This document shows positions 1-10,044 of a DNA stretch of 64,000 nucleotides, piece after piece (within the stretch, counting starts at the first letter, position 1; each line of letters begins with the position of its first letter). The position numbers and the translations under genes were made by a program. This DNA comes from Syngnathus acus. Its lineage: Eukaryota > Chordata > Actinopteri > Syngnathiformes > Syngnathidae. Below the pieces are notes generated by a model. The model did not search any database. It saw nothing but the letters and a program-made list of their open reading frames with translations, and was not told where the DNA came from. The stretch is from positions 16,840,501 through 16,904,500 of the forward strand of contig NC_051094.1 in the NCBI RefSeq assembly GCF_901709675.1, read 5' to 3'.

Positions 1-1322
1 AGTAAGGATTCATCTTCACAGAGCTGTATTTTTTTCAATGCAAACAGTATCTCAGGCAGCATTTTAAAGGCATTAGACTAGTCTGGACTTGTTTTTGTTC
101 CTGATACTTGGCACCTTTTGGCCTGTACAATGTGCATCAATACCAGGTGCCATGGTCATTTAAGTGCTTGTTTGTGAGCCTTGAACGCATTTTTGTTTTA
201 TTGATATTCATTACTGAGAAAATTTGTTCACAAAGGTCGGTTGTCCCAAACATGCACAAAATTTTAGCACCCAGGGCTGTTAATTTGGGGTACCCTGATA
301 GTAGATACTGATCAAATTTGTCCAGACCTACGGAGGCAAATTTGCCCTTCAAATCTGTTGTGGTGTCCATCCTTGGCACCAACTCAAGAAACTCTTCAGT
401 AACAGTCAATGTCTCATCAACTCCACGAATAAATAAGACCAGTTGTGCCACATCTGTGATGTCGGTGCTCTCGTCAATTGCATCGGAAAATGCAATAAAT
501 GACTTGACTCTCAGTTTAAATTGGCTGTCTAAATCTGCTGATAGGTCCGAAATCCTCTCTGCTATAGTATAGTATTAGCCTGCTAATTAGCAAAAGCTTT
601 TCGCTTCTCGGGACATACAAGTTCAGCCGCCTTCATCATGCATCGTTTAACAAAGTCTCCATCGGAATACGGCTTTGATGCTAATGCTATTTCGTTGGCA
701 ATCAGGTAGCTGGCTTTTACTGCTGCTTCACTGTCTTGTCGGCCCTGGATGAAAGTTGACTGCTGTTTCAGACCCGCCTGCAATTCGTTGATCTTATCTC
801 TTCTCAGTTAGTTGTCCTTGCAAGCCGTCATATTTTTCGCTGTGAAGAGTCTCATAGTGGCGTTGAATATTATATTCCTTCAATACCGAAACTTGTTGCA
901 AACACACCAAGCACAAAGGTTTTCCGTTCTTATCTATAAATAAATAGGACATGGTCCATTTTTCATTGAAATTTCTACACTCCGTATCTACTTTTCTACG
1001 TTTGGATAATGACATTTTGGCTAATGAGGGTGTAGGGGAGGGGTAGAGACCAGGGTAGAAACAACGTTGTAACAAGCAGCAATTGGTGCATTGCTACCGT
1101 CTGCTGTGTTGGGTCTGTCTTCTCTGATCAAAACAATGTTGTCTTCTACTCTGATCAAAGAGCGGATAATCCATGAATTGCATATTATTAAAATTATTAA
1201 TTCCGTGTCTTTTATGCATTTTTTCACTTTTAAAGTATCCTGCGGGCCTGATCGAACGCGGGCCTGATCGAACCTCCTTGCGGGCCGGTTCCGGCCCACG
1301 GGCCGTATGTTTGACACCACTG
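1..1322 (-). mobile_element. hAT transposon (Charlie-like), internally deleted, 3' end beyond left edge
   Basis: Minus-strand remnant of a cut-and-paste hAT transposase gene. The 5' terminus at 1322 reads CAGTGGTGTCAAAC followed by GGCCCG/CGGGCC-rich sequence, typical of fish hAT ends. Near 1015 a product starts (MSLSKRRKVDTECRNF) and carries a C2-H2-like finger (CLVC...RHYETLH). A second stretch at 583-783 continues the family pattern (KASYLIANEIALASKPY). The stretch at 137-451 reads VAQLVLFIRGVDET and then jumps to the C-terminal dimerisation region (GTTDLCEQIFSVMN). The catalytic middle is missing, so this is a non-autonomous, defective copy, also broken by stops near 583 and 790. The 8-bp target duplication cannot be checked because the other end is outside the window. 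Family assignment comes from recalled motif patterns of GTF2IRD2/ZBED5-like hAT proteins. Confidence 0.8.
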
Positions 1323-1474
1323 ATCTGAAGTGTGCAAACTTGCAGTGTGCTGGGTTTTGCCATAGATTTCACAAGTGGGCCCCAATCTCTGCCACTAGTT
1401 TTGCAGAAATATGAATTAGCTGTTTTAAGCGAGACACACAGGCACCAATATGGAGGTAGATTGGGGTCAAACGT

Positions 1475-1620
1475 TTGCATATCTGTTATCCTCTTTTATC
1501 CTCTCTTTTATGTGCCCGCTCTTGGGTATGGATACTGTTGGACACTGAATTTCCCCCTGGGATCAATAAAGTATCCATCCATCCATCCATCCATCCATCC
1601 ATCCATCCATCCATCCATCC
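1475..1620 (+). mobile_element. LINE 3' end with AATAAA and (ATCC)n tail
   Basis: Reads '...GGTATGGATACTGTTGG', then 'CTGAATTTCCCCCTGGG', 'ATCAATAAAGTATCC' and a (ATCC)n run at 1572-1620. The same GGTATGGATACTG...GAATTTCCCC core precedes an (AATC)n tail near 23.9 kb, so these are related non-LTR retrotransposon 3' ends with different simple-repeat tails. No coding part is present. The upstream limit of the fragment is uncertain. Confidence 0.6.
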
Positions 1621-1772
1621 GACCAACGTAGACCATTCACACAAACCCAATATGTTGATTTTTCTGTTTTTGACTTGAGATCCGCATGAGGTGACCAACC
1701 ATGACTGATTCTGTGCAGCACCATGATGTAATAATTAAAGTGTAAGCTACAGTTCAGTTTACATGCTTTTAC

Positions 1773-1958
1773 CTCAACAGCTCCATCTCGAGCATGGTCA
1801 GATGTCTTGAGAATATCATCCACAGTCCACCACTGGTCCAACAGGTATAGAGCAACAGCAGTGAGCGGATCAGTAGGAGAAAAGAGGGCCAGGATCCTGG
1901 TTTTGTCACTGGAGCCATACAGAGGAATAAAGCCTACCCTGGAAAGCTCTAAACTGAC
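1773..1958 (-). CDS. fam169a: fam169a exon 3 (partial gene)
   Basis: A 186-bp, phase-0 exon of 62 codons. It is bounded on the minus strand by a CAG acceptor (intron side 1959-1960) and a GAG|GTAAAA donor (1771-1772). The translation contains [19 protein letters not shown] and [17 protein letters not shown]. This matches my recollection of the N-terminal region of vertebrate FAM169A (soluble lamin-associated protein of 75 kDa), where VGFVPLYGG and ALYLADQWWAIDDIVKTS occur at the same spacing. FAM169A is a nuclear-envelope-associated protein of poorly defined function. The next exon should start around a GERVVLYVLN-like motif and was not found between 1323 and 1772, so it presumably lies left of the window. 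FAM169B is the alternative paralog; the neighbouring gcnt4 favours FAM169A. Confidence 0.85.
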
Positions 1959-2154
1959 CTGAAGCCAGTGAGGACAGCACAGACATTAGTTGGTCAATAT
2001 GCAATAAATATACCAAACATCTTCAATATTATGACAACAATCTAAAGAGATTCCACGCAGGAGCTTTACAGTGAACCCCCACATATTTGTGGTTAATCTA
2101 TTCACTGTTTTTTTTCTTCTGAGATTCCTTGAGATGAATTTAGAAAAAATATTA

Positions 2155-2245
2155 AATTTTCCCTTGCCCGGATGCGGATTACCGGGGATTCCCTCTGGTG
2201 CCAGGTCTGGAGGTGGGGCTGAATAGGGAGGTGTCTGTTCGGCCT
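2155..2245 (+). mobile_element. Rex3-type LINE 5' region fragment
   Basis: About 90 bp (CCCTTGCCCGGATGCGG ... GGTCTGGAGGTGGGGCT) resembles, with roughly 75-80% identity by eye, the minus strand of 43845-43915. That stretch lies upstream of the endonuclease region in the long Rex3-type LINE of this window. It is an orphan fragment in fam169a intron 2. Confidence 0.5.
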
Positions 2246-2282
2246 CAGCCGCCCGAAAGGACAACATGAGTGGCATTGTCTA

Positions 2283-2560
2283 TGGAGTGGTCTGCTGGAG
2301 TAGCATCACAGCAGCTGACAAGAGATGCTGGACAAGCTCATTAAGAAGGTCAGCTCCGTTCTGGGATGCCCTCCGCAATTTATAAAGGAGGTGAGAAAGA
2401 GGAGGATCACATAGAGCGGTCCTCCATGTTGGACAGAGAGTCTCACCACCTCCATGACACACTTAATGCACTGAGTAGCATCTTTAGTGAAAAGATGCTC
2501 TGCCAAAGTGTGTGACACAGAGGTATTGCAGGTCATTTCTTCCTGCTGCTGTCAGAACAA
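2283..2560 (+). mobile_element. degenerate LINE reverse-transcriptase C-terminal fragment
   Basis: Frame 1 reads MLDKLIKKVSSVLGCPP; after a frameshift it continues SHHLHDTLNALSSIFSEKM. These match the spacing of the C-terminal tail of fish non-LTR retrotransposon polymerases ('LDKLIRKASSVL...SHPLHETL..LSSSFS'). One frameshift and stop codons make it a fossil. It lies antisense inside fam169a intron 2. Confidence 0.5.
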
Positions 2561-2693
2561 AAAACCCTGTGCGCAAACATTCATATTTATACATAAAAAA
2601 ATCAAACTGTTCAAATAGAACATAACAGCTATCACTGCCAGCAATTTATGAGAATCTTAGAGATGTATTCAAATGAGACTCAAGTACAATACA

Positions 2694-3292
2694 AGTGATC
2701 CCTCGCCACTTTGCGCTTCACCTATTGTGGTTTCTAAGTGACGGGCGAATGACGTTTAAATACATGCTGATAGCGCGGGAGGCGCGGCAGCCGGCTCCGC
2801 GCAAGGGAAAGCCACAACTGGGGGCATAGGAGGAGTCGGGACATGTGACAGTATTATGTGTTTGTTCTTTTATTTACTGTAATGGTACACTACATGCAAA
2901 GAACAGTGTGGGATTGTTATTAAGGGAATAGGAAAGGTTTATGTAACGTAAAGGTATTGGGGAGGGTTTATAAAGCCTTAATATTGTATATAGGACCACA
3001 ATGCAACAGGAGATTTGTGCAGAACCATGACTCACTTTGGTTTCACTACCCATGTCAGCTGAGTTAGTATGGTGTTAATCCTGAAGGTAAACACTTTGCA
3101 TGGCTTGACAAAGTAAACCACACTTCAAATAAACCTGCAATACACCCATGCTCTCTGGTGGCTAACAAGAAACACTACGTGCTGTTAGATTCAATACAGT
3201 AGTCATAAATACATATGTCGTTTCTATTCGCGGGTATTTGTTTATTGCGGCTGGTTCTGGAACACATCTCCCGTAATAAATGAGGGATCACT
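2694..3292. mobile_element. MITE with AGTGATCCCTC terminal inverted repeats
   Basis: Begins AGTGATCCCTCGCC and ends GAGGGATCACT, a perfect 11-bp terminal inverted repeat about 600 bp apart. Subterminal GCG(G)TTCACC/TATTGTGG and GTTTATTGCGG blocks recur as 'CGCGGTTCGTTTAT' fragments at 7.9, 9.7, 12.0 and 16.0 kb. The interior shows no ORF. It is probably a non-autonomous DNA transposon; the superfamily is not determined. Confidence 0.65.
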
Positions 3293-3841
3293 ATATATTC
3301 TGTTTTTTAAAATCTTTCAAACTCCTTTTTAATTTTTTTTTTTTTATTCTGACAGCTTTATACTGGAATTTAACAAATCAAAGTATATCTTATTGTTGAT
3401 GTACAGTGTTTAGTTGCAGTGGTGTAGAATTGCAGTCCTTCGTACTGACAGTTGTGTCAAATATTTCAATATTTTTCAGGGGTGGGTGACTGTTCGACAA
3501 ATGTTGATTTCAAGGCATACTTGCTTGTTTTTAAGGATGACCTTGAATTGGGTGAAAATGTCCACACTATTAGACATACGTATTTTATAAAATGTACAGT
3601 ATATTTGAAGCTGCATTGTTAATTACCCGCTCAAAATGTTACAGCGTTTTACCAGTTAGCAGAGAAATATTTGTGCAAGAAGAGTATTTCCACTTGTAAA
3701 ATTTCCTCTCAGAGAATTTTCAAAGTACACAAACCTAACAGACTACAGATTATGATACTTTGACTTGATGTGTTCCATTGCACTGACAATGCACTGACTA
3801 AACAGAGAAGTATGTATCTTTTGAGGTATAGGCTGTATAAC

Positions 3842-3978
3842 CTTTGTGGAGTCAGAGAGGATGAGTTGCTCGGCAGAATCTGTGTTGCTGTAAAGTAGGC
3901 TGTTCATGTAGTTGCGAGCTGATACTTCCAGATCAGCCTGACTGAATTTGGCCAGGAAATCCACAGGGAACTTCATAC
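3842..3978 (-). CDS. fam169a: fam169a exon 2 with the start codon
   Basis: The minus-strand acceptor 'TAATCTAG' ends at 3979. The exon opens G-T-ATG with the start codon at 3974-3976, and the donor AAG|GTTATA follows 3842. The 45 codons begin MKFPVDFLAKFSQADLE and end LSDSTK. The FPVD...(S)..(D)LE..A..YM pattern fits the FAM169A N-terminus. Joining in phase 0 to exon 3 gives ...[13 protein letters not shown], aligning with the family. The ORF runs on past the donor to 3743, but that tail matches nothing known. The donor is weaker than consensus (GTTATA), so the boundary is inferred mainly from protein continuity. Confidence 0.8.
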
Positions 3979-4166
3979 CTAGATTACACAAAATTGTAAG
4001 CATTTGGACACATCAGCTTTAATAGATGTAGCCACAATAATCATAAGCATTCTTTTTTCATAAATGTTTTCTTTAACATTAGTAAAATACTTGGAAAAAC
4101 CTGCAATTAGTATACGACATGAACAAGCTTAGCTTCCCATCAGAGAGCATAAAACAGAAGCATGGA

Positions 4167-4565
4167 CCGTATTTTCTGGATTATAAATCGCTCCGGAATA
4201 CAAATCGCACCAGCCATAAAATGCATAGCTATAACTATAGCAAAATGCTAACATACTAAGGTACTAACATAACTCCAAATCACTAAATCCAATGAAATCT
4301 TCATCCTTGGTGTAACTTTTAAATAACTCCGCTAACTTCGGAGGTAGAAGATGTGGCGCTTCCTCTTCTCTTACGTCAGAATCATCAACACAATTATCAA
4401 CACAGACCTAGAGCGCCCTCTTGTGGTTTAATGTGAAAATAACATGTGAAATGATATAATAATGTGTTAATAATTTCACACATAAATTGTTCCAGAGTGT
4501 AAGTCGCACACCCGGCCGGCCAAACTATGAAAAAAAAAATGCAATTTATAGTCCGGAAAATACGG
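4167..4565. mobile_element. MITE with ACCGTATTTTCTGG / CCGGAAAATACGG ends
   Basis: Left end is CCGTATTTTCTGGATTATAAATCGC and right end is TTTATAGTCCGGAAAATACGG, imperfect inverted repeats 400 bp apart. It contains internal 'AAATCGCACC' and 'AAGTCGCACACC' echoes. It belongs to the TACCGTATTTT group repeated throughout this window (8.9, 15.8, 28.5, 53.1 kb). No ORF. It lies in fam169a intron 1. Confidence 0.7.
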
Positions 4566-5640
4566 CAGTCCCCTGGGAAGAAAATGTGTGTACAGATGCA
4601 TGTGTTTTGTGAATATCAGCACACAGCCCATCCATAAACCAGTCAGGCTATTTGTTTTTTGTTTGCGTTTGTCTGTGATACTACATTGTTTCTGGTTTAA
4701 ATTGTTGTCTGTAAATTGCTATTATGTCCATATATTTCTTGAATAGGACTACACGTGGAAATTAGCATTGTGCAGAATCAAGTGTAGCCACAGCAAAGCT
4801 GTTCACATTTATTAATATGCACTGCCTCAATCGAATAAACAGGAACCATATTATTTTTGTTGTCGTGTTAGTTTTAGGGCAATAAATTAAATAAAAGACA
4901 ATCATACATTATTTTCAGTTTACAACTGCCCCTTCCCCCTAAATCAATGTACTTATTTTCGTAAGCTATATAACCCCCTCAAACCAGACTTTAATGCTCG
5001 ACCATTTTATACAATTCACTGGAGTCAATCTCCTACCTCCAAAATCATCACTTTTCAGGAGACGCACTGCATTTGTTCAACCATTAGTCTTGCTAAAAAC
5101 AAAGACATCAAACCATTTTCAATCATGTAAATCGGTCAATGTTTTTTTTTTTTTTTTTAATAGCACACATGTAGACTGAAGCAAGCAATATTCTAGCATG
5201 GTTCAGTGATAATCCGGATCATCACGAACAGTGAAGACTGCACTGCAGGTTGTGAAATCGACTGCAAATAATTTAACAGAAAGGAACACAAAGTTCTCGT
5301 GAATAGAAAGGGGGATGGGCTGCATGTGTGCGCGAGTGGGTGTGACCGCACGCTCACGGGATATATGACTGCACAGGACAACAGACTTCACACGCAACAT
5401 CATGCATGGTGCAACTAATGAAAACATACATATGGACTGTGTTCTGTGGACGGACATATATTTATATGTCATATATATATTAGATATTTCCGTGATTATG
5501 TCCCATTTCATTTTGACAGTTGGTAAACTTATACTACTCACTAACTTCGCAAATTCTTGTTGAAATACTCAATCATTTTATTAATATGTGTTTTCAGAAC
5601 CAAATACTCAGCCTGCAGGTAGAAAAGAGAGATTTGTAAA
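4566..5640. other. fam169a intron 1, no recognisable feature
   Basis: AT-rich sequence with short poly-T and poly-A runs. Reading frames here are short and carry no family motif. I see no element boundary. Confidence 0.5.
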
Positions 5641-5732
5641 AAAAAAAAACACACAAAAAAACCCTTTCAACCAGCTGTCAACATAGCCTAACGCTCACTC
5701 ACACATTCGATAGGCAGCACTCTCGCACTTAC

Positions 5733-5875
5733 CGTCGAGACGTCTCCCTCTTTCTATTCCCAAAGAAACGGTAACCAATCTAACGGGCTAAAAAGGTTTA
5801 AAAGGCGACTGCTCTTGCTGCTGCTGATCGAACGATGTGCGCATGCCCTGCTTCGGTCACCATGCTTGTGAAGTT
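5733..5875 (-). promoter_or_regulatory. fam169a: candidate fam169a exon 1 (5' UTR) and core promoter
   Basis: A strong donor, ACG|GTAAGT, lies at 5732/5733 on the minus strand, about 1.75 kb upstream of the exon 2 acceptor. Upstream the minus strand has GGGCATGCGCAC (an NRF1-like palindrome), GATTGGTTACC (CCAAT-box-like) and a CTTTTAAACC stretch. The local CpG content is higher than in the flanks. A noncoding exon 1 followed by an exon opening just before the ATG fits the exon 2 structure. The transcription start cannot be placed from sequence alone. Confidence 0.5.
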
Positions 5876-6318
5876 CTTATGTAACTCAGGTTTAATCCCT
5901 TCTAACTCTTAAAATTAATTGGATCTTGCTAACATGGCAGTCGCACTCTGCGTGTTTGTTATAACATCAGCAACAATGTTGTCAACATTGGTGACCAACT
6001 TCTTTACCAATTGTTATATTCCAAAACGGTGGTCTCTTTCAACAACACCAAATACAAAACGTGGCTAAACAAACCTTGTATAAACCTTGTGTTCTTAACT
6101 TAAGAACGTGGCCACCATTCATTTATAGTTAATGATCTTAACTATAAATGAATAGACGTGTATACATATACTATCAATTTATTCTGAATAATTAAGCCAA
6201 TCCTTAAAATGTAAGGATTAAGGGCATAAAGAGTAAGGATAAAATTAAGGGCAGAGCATGATTCTGAAACAATAATGACATGGAGAATACCAAAATCACC
6301 ACTTTGTATGAATACAAT

Positions 6319-6362
6319 CATCCATCCATCCATCCATCCATCCATCCATCCATCCATCCATC
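6319..6362. repeat. (ATCC)n microsatellite
   Basis: Eleven near-perfect CATC/ATCC units. It adjoins the LINE 3' fragment that follows and may be a retrotransposon tail. Confidence 0.9.
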
Positions 6363-6520
6363 AATCTTTTATTTGCCAAGTTTGAGCATGGAATTTGACT
6401 CCGGTAGATCTCGGCCTCTGTACAATATTTAGGTGGCTAACAACAATCAGGACGACGTGTGCAAAAATTGACAATTATTGACAATTATTCTCAAACATCC
6501 CCTGATCTTAAACTTACATT
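6363..6520 (-). mobile_element. L2/Rex1-like LINE 3'-UTR fragment
   Basis: The stretch TTTATTTGCCAAGTTTGAGC...GGAATTTGACTCCGG...ATTTAGGTGGCTAACAAC...TCCCCTGATCTTAAAC matches the 3' UTRs of the LINE copies at 13.15-13.33, 32.15-32.32 and 59.6-59.77 kb (all with the same gene orientation when reversed). Only the 3' end is present. Confidence 0.65.
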
Positions 6521-6570
6521 ATGTCAACTAGTGTGAATTATTGCTTGATTGATACTTCAAAGAGCTCATT

Positions 6571-6601
6571 ATCATTATTATTATTATTATCATGATTATT
6601 A

Positions 6602-6643
<42 letters not shown>
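6571..6643. repeat. (ATT)n / TATTA microsatellite
   Basis: Trinucleotide ATT run with a few CAT interruptions, immediately followed by ATCC units at the end of the next SINE. Confidence 0.9.
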
Positions 6644-6644
<1 letters not shown>

Positions 6645-7015
6645 CCATCCATTCTTCCATCCATCCCTCCGTCCGTCTATTATCTGTACCGCTTGTCCCC
6701 ATGGGAGTCACGGGCGTGCTGGAGCCTATCCCAGCAGTCATCGGGCAGTAGGTGGGGGACACCCTGAACTGGTTGCCAGCCAATCGCAGGGCACACAGAG
6801 ACGAACAACCATTCGTACTCGGACTCACACCTAGGGACAATTTGGAGTGCTCAATCGGCCTACCAAGCATGTTTTTTGGGATGTGGGAGGAAACCGGAGT
6901 GCCCGGAGAAAACCCACGCGGGGAGAACATGCAAACTCCACACAGGGAGGGCCGGAGGTGGAATCGAACCCACACCCTCCGGACGTGCTAACCAGTGCGC
7001 CACCGAGCCGCCCCC
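6644..7015 (-). mobile_element. tRNA-derived SINE with Rex3/RTE-like GATG tail (copy 1)
   Basis: Read on the minus strand it opens with a tRNA-like head: GGCTCGGTGGCGCACTGG (A box) and GTGGGTTCGATTCC (canonical GGTTCGANNCC B box). A roughly 300-bp body follows, ending GGGGACAAGCGGTACAGATA and then GATGG/GACGG units. The 3' end AAGCGGTA...AGATGG resembles the Rex3-type 3' ends at 11.86 kb and 40.94 kb, suggesting mobilisation by that LINE. Confidence 0.75.
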
Positions 7016-7019
7016 GCCC

Positions 7020-7123
7020 TATTATTATTATTATTATTATCCATCCGTCCGTCCGTCCGTCCATCCATCCATCCATCCATCCATCCATCCATCCATCCAT
7101 CCATCCATCCATCCATCCATCCA
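7020..7123. repeat. compound (ATT)n-(GTCC)n-(ATCC)n microsatellite
   Basis: Runs of TTA, CCGT and about twenty CATC units lie between two SINE copies. The ATCC part is the tail of the next SINE (minus orientation). Confidence 0.9.
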
Positions 7124-7436
7124 TTTTCTGCACCGCTTGTCCCCACGGGGGTCACGGGCGGGCTGGAGCTTATCCCAGCAGTCAATGGGCAGTAGGCATG
7201 AGGACACCCTGAACCGATTGCCAGCCAATCGCAGGGCACACAGTGACGAACAACCATCTGCACTCACACCTACGCGCAATTTGGAGTGCTCAATCAGCCG
7301 ACCGTGCATACTTTTAGGATGTGGGAGAAAACCGGAGTGCCCAGAGAAAACCCCCGCAGGCACGGGGAGAACATGCAAACTCCACACAGGGAGGGCCGGA
7401 AGTGGAATTCAACCCTCACATTCTGAACTAGGGTTG
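7124..7436 (-). mobile_element. tRNA-derived SINE with Rex3/RTE-like tail (copy 2, head truncated)
   Basis: Same body as the 6.65-7.0 kb copy (AGCCAATCGCAGGGCACAC, AACATGCAAACTCCACACAG), ending on the minus strand with GACAAGCGGTGCAGAAAATG and then GATGG repeats. The B-box region survives (GTTGAATTCC), but the rest of the tRNA head is lost where the next hAT fragment starts. Confidence 0.75.
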
Positions 7437-7790
7437 TCACAAGAACCGATACTTCCGGGTTGTCACAAGAACCGATACTCTCGGTACCAATTTGGTACCA
7501 ACACGCAAAAAATATGCCGGTACCTGCTTTTATGTGGTCCATCAGAACCGAATATTCAACTTTACACTCGGTGAGCTGTGTCGATTCTTGCCAGAACTGA
7601 AGGGGGCAGTATACGCATATGAGGAGCACGGAGCAGCTGTCAGTGGCACTGAAGAAGAAGAAAACCTTTGGTCTTTCATAACAATGTCCAACACGCCGGC
7701 TTGTTGAGAAGCCAGGTAGATTCGAACAAGCCAACGTTTACCAAACGTATTTAATGTCGAACACATTGACAAAGTGCGCAGACAAAGGCT
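7437..7790 (+). mobile_element. hAT 5'-end fragment with duplicated terminus
   Basis: Begins TAGGGTTGTCACAAGAACCG and immediately repeats GGTTGTCACAAGAACCGATAC about 33 bp later. This terminus type is familiar from fish hAT elements. A short region with 'GAAGAAGAAGAAAACC' and 'ATGTCCAACACG' follows, as in hAT 5' leaders. No transposase ORF and no second end are found. Confidence 0.45.
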
Positions 7791-7859
7791 CAAATATGCA
7801 AAATTGTGTTTGTTTTTTTAAATCTTTTTTTATTGAGCTTCAATAAATTTATTTGGGCA

Positions 7860-7925
7860 CATGTTGAGGGTGTACACATCGCGGTTCGTTTATCGCGGTT
7901 TCACTACATCGCAGATTTAACCCAC
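7860..7925. repeat. 'ATCGCGGTTCGTTTATCGCGG' repeat fragment
   Basis: A short piece of the CGCGG-type MITE that recurs at 9.66, 12.03 and 15.97 kb. The element boundaries are not visible here. Confidence 0.5.
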
Positions 7926-7929
7926 GCCT

Positions 7930-8900
7930 CGCTAGTTGGTGCCTTCCACGGCGGGATGCACCTCTTGCGTTTTCCGCATAACCAAAAACATTACTCTCAG
8001 TTCTGCAAAAATGAACCAGTTCACACGAAACTGATCATCAATCATACTTGAAAGCTTTGAGGTGAGCCGTACTGGCCACCGTTACGATGACACAAAACAG
8101 TTCTAGTCCTTCCTCGGTACAAAAGGTTCCTTTCTAGGAAACTATATTCCTTAAAGAGAAATCAAGGCCGTCTGACATGATATGAATCAGTGAGCTGGAA
8201 TTCTAACAGCTTTCGGGAAGAAAAATAACTGAAAAAACTCCACATAGGTTCTCTTGGAGTGACGAGTGAAATTAATATCAAACTTAGTCCAAGTCCAATT
8301 CGAAGACTCTGGAAATTCATTTTAGTAGATTTTGGTCCAATCTCAAAAAGAATGAAAAATCCGGGCAGCGTCAGGGCCATCGCCCTGACCAGGAAGAGCC
8401 TCCTCGCTCTGTGTCAGGACGACATATTTATAGGCTTCCCTTGCACGTGCCTTCCCCTATAGGTCTCCCTGCACGTGATAGGGATTTCCCTATCGGCCTC
8501 ATATGTCCCCTATAGGTCCTACACCTATATTTTTTTACTAAAAATAGACTGCTGCTGCATCCTCGACCAGATGAGGTGACCTCTGGGTCAGGCTCATGCG
8601 TGGGATCGCAGTCTTCCACCACTTAATATCACTATTAACCCTCTCAACTCAATACATTCATGAATAGATGGAACAACAATGTTAAATACAGGTTGGATAA
8701 AACATTGCAACATTAATAACACATATCTTGTCTAGTAATGATTACTTTACACATAATCATACATTAACTAACATTAAAATACATATTGATATTGCTCAAA
8801 CTGTTACAGATTAAAATTATGGCATAGCAAAATCATATTCCAAAATTGTGTGTTGCTACGTGTTTGAACAGGTCGTGTCCTCCCAATTGCTAACAATTTA
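7930..8900. other. intergenic sequence without recognised gene
   Basis: Contains a local cluster of CCTATAGG/CACGTG-like words at 8430-8530. No ORF with recognisable domains and no complete element end. Confidence 0.4.
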
Positions 8901-8903
8901 ATT

Positions 8904-9804
8904 ACCGTAATTTTCGGACTACCGTTTTTTTCCCATGTATAATGCGCCCCCATGTATAATACGCACCCTAAAAATGGCATGTCGATGCTGGAAAAAAGCC
9001 TGTACCCATGTATAATACGCACCCAAATTCTGACTTTTTTTAATTTCTTTATTTTGTTTTAATTTTTTTATTTTTTTATTTTTATTTTTTTAAAGTCCCA
9101 ATGATCGTCACACACGCGTCTGGGTGTGGTGAAATTTGTCCTCTGCATTTGACCCATCCCCGTGTGATTTTGATCCATCCCCTGGGGGAGAGGGGAGCAA
9201 TGAGCAGCAGCGGCGCCGCGCTCGGGAATCATTTGGTGATCTAACCCCCCAATTCCAACCCTTAATGCTGAGTGCCAAGCAGGGAGGCAATGGGTCCCAT
9301 TTTTATAGTCTTTGGTATGACCCGGCCGGGCGTGCGTAAAAGACATCACCGAGCCCCATCCACCGTCCCCGGACAGCCACCCGGCCGAGCGCCGGCCCCC
9401 GACTTCTATCCACGGAGGTGAAAGAGAGCTCCGTAGAGTAGGACCGGCGGGCGTGCGTAAAAGCCGTAATAGTTTTTCAAACCTTCTGTGTCACTCCAAA
9501 TCCTTAAATTCTTCAAACTCTTCGTCCTCCATGTCACTTAGAAACAAAGCCGCTAATGATGCCGGTAGCCCTTCGTCATCTTCGTCATCTCGTGATCAAT
9601 CTTTGTCATTTTTGTAAACAACCGCCGCGCCGCGCCGCGCTGCTGACGTCACTTGAAATTCAAATTACAGTAATCCCTTGCTACATCGCGGTTTGTTTAG
9701 CATATAATTCGTGTTTATTCACATATAAGTCGCTCCTCATTATAAGTCGCCCCCCCACCCAAACTATGAAAAAAACCGCGATTTATAGTCCGAAAATTAC
9801 GGTA
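8904..9804. mobile_element. TTACCGTAATTTTCGGAC-ended DNA transposon with nested insertions
   Basis: Left end TTACCGTAATTTTCGGACTA; right end TTTATAGTCCGAAAATTACGGTAA. Inside are (i) a fragment of the TACCGTTTTTTTCC family (8922-9025, TGTATAATACGCACCC words), (ii) a truncated SINE (9093-9331), (iii) one unit of the GCACGCCCGGTCCTAC repeat also seen at 16.2-16.5 kb, and (iv) a region ending CTTCGTCATCTCGTGATC that is the reverse complement of 16.03-16.2 kb. The termini are TA-flanked, suggesting a Tc1/mariner/pogo-type element; no intact transposase remains. Confidence 0.65.
9093..9331 (-). mobile_element. tRNA-SINE (GGCCTAGTGG-head family), head truncated
   Basis: The body from AAAGTCCCAATGATCGTCAC through TTTGGTATGACCCGGCC matches the full copies at 33.3, 33.6 and 44.3 kb. 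The tRNA-related head expected at the high-coordinate end is missing; the sequence switches to GCGTGCGTAAAAG at 9331. Confidence 0.75.
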
Positions 9805-10044
9805 ATTAGATTTGTTAGTTTCCATCAGGTCACCCCTATGTCAAGCTTTAACACCATCTCTTGGTGAAATTTTGGAACTACTACATGTTTTAGAATAGCC
9901 AATGTGCCTGGGCCAAATTCGATACCCAATTATACACCATCTTGTACCACCATGCCACTTGACAATGTTGATAGGTTATTATTGTCACATCACGAACCCC
10001 ATAGCAGAGCCAGACCACAAAAGGAACAAGGACTAGTTTGATTG

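Noticed and set aside
3743-3841. Continuation of the fam169a exon 2 frame to 3743
   Set aside because: Protein continuity with exon 3 requires splicing at 3842; the tail has no family similarity.
6644-7015. tRNA gene suggested by A and B boxes
   Set aside because: Only the head of a SINE: no acceptor stem pairing, followed by SINE body and GATG tail; same for the GGCCTAGTGG SINE copies.
6549-7574. Frames reading poly-Tyr/Ile/Asn and HPSIHPSI or DGWMDGWM repeats
   Set aside because: Translations of ATT and ATCC microsatellites and SINE bodies, not genes.
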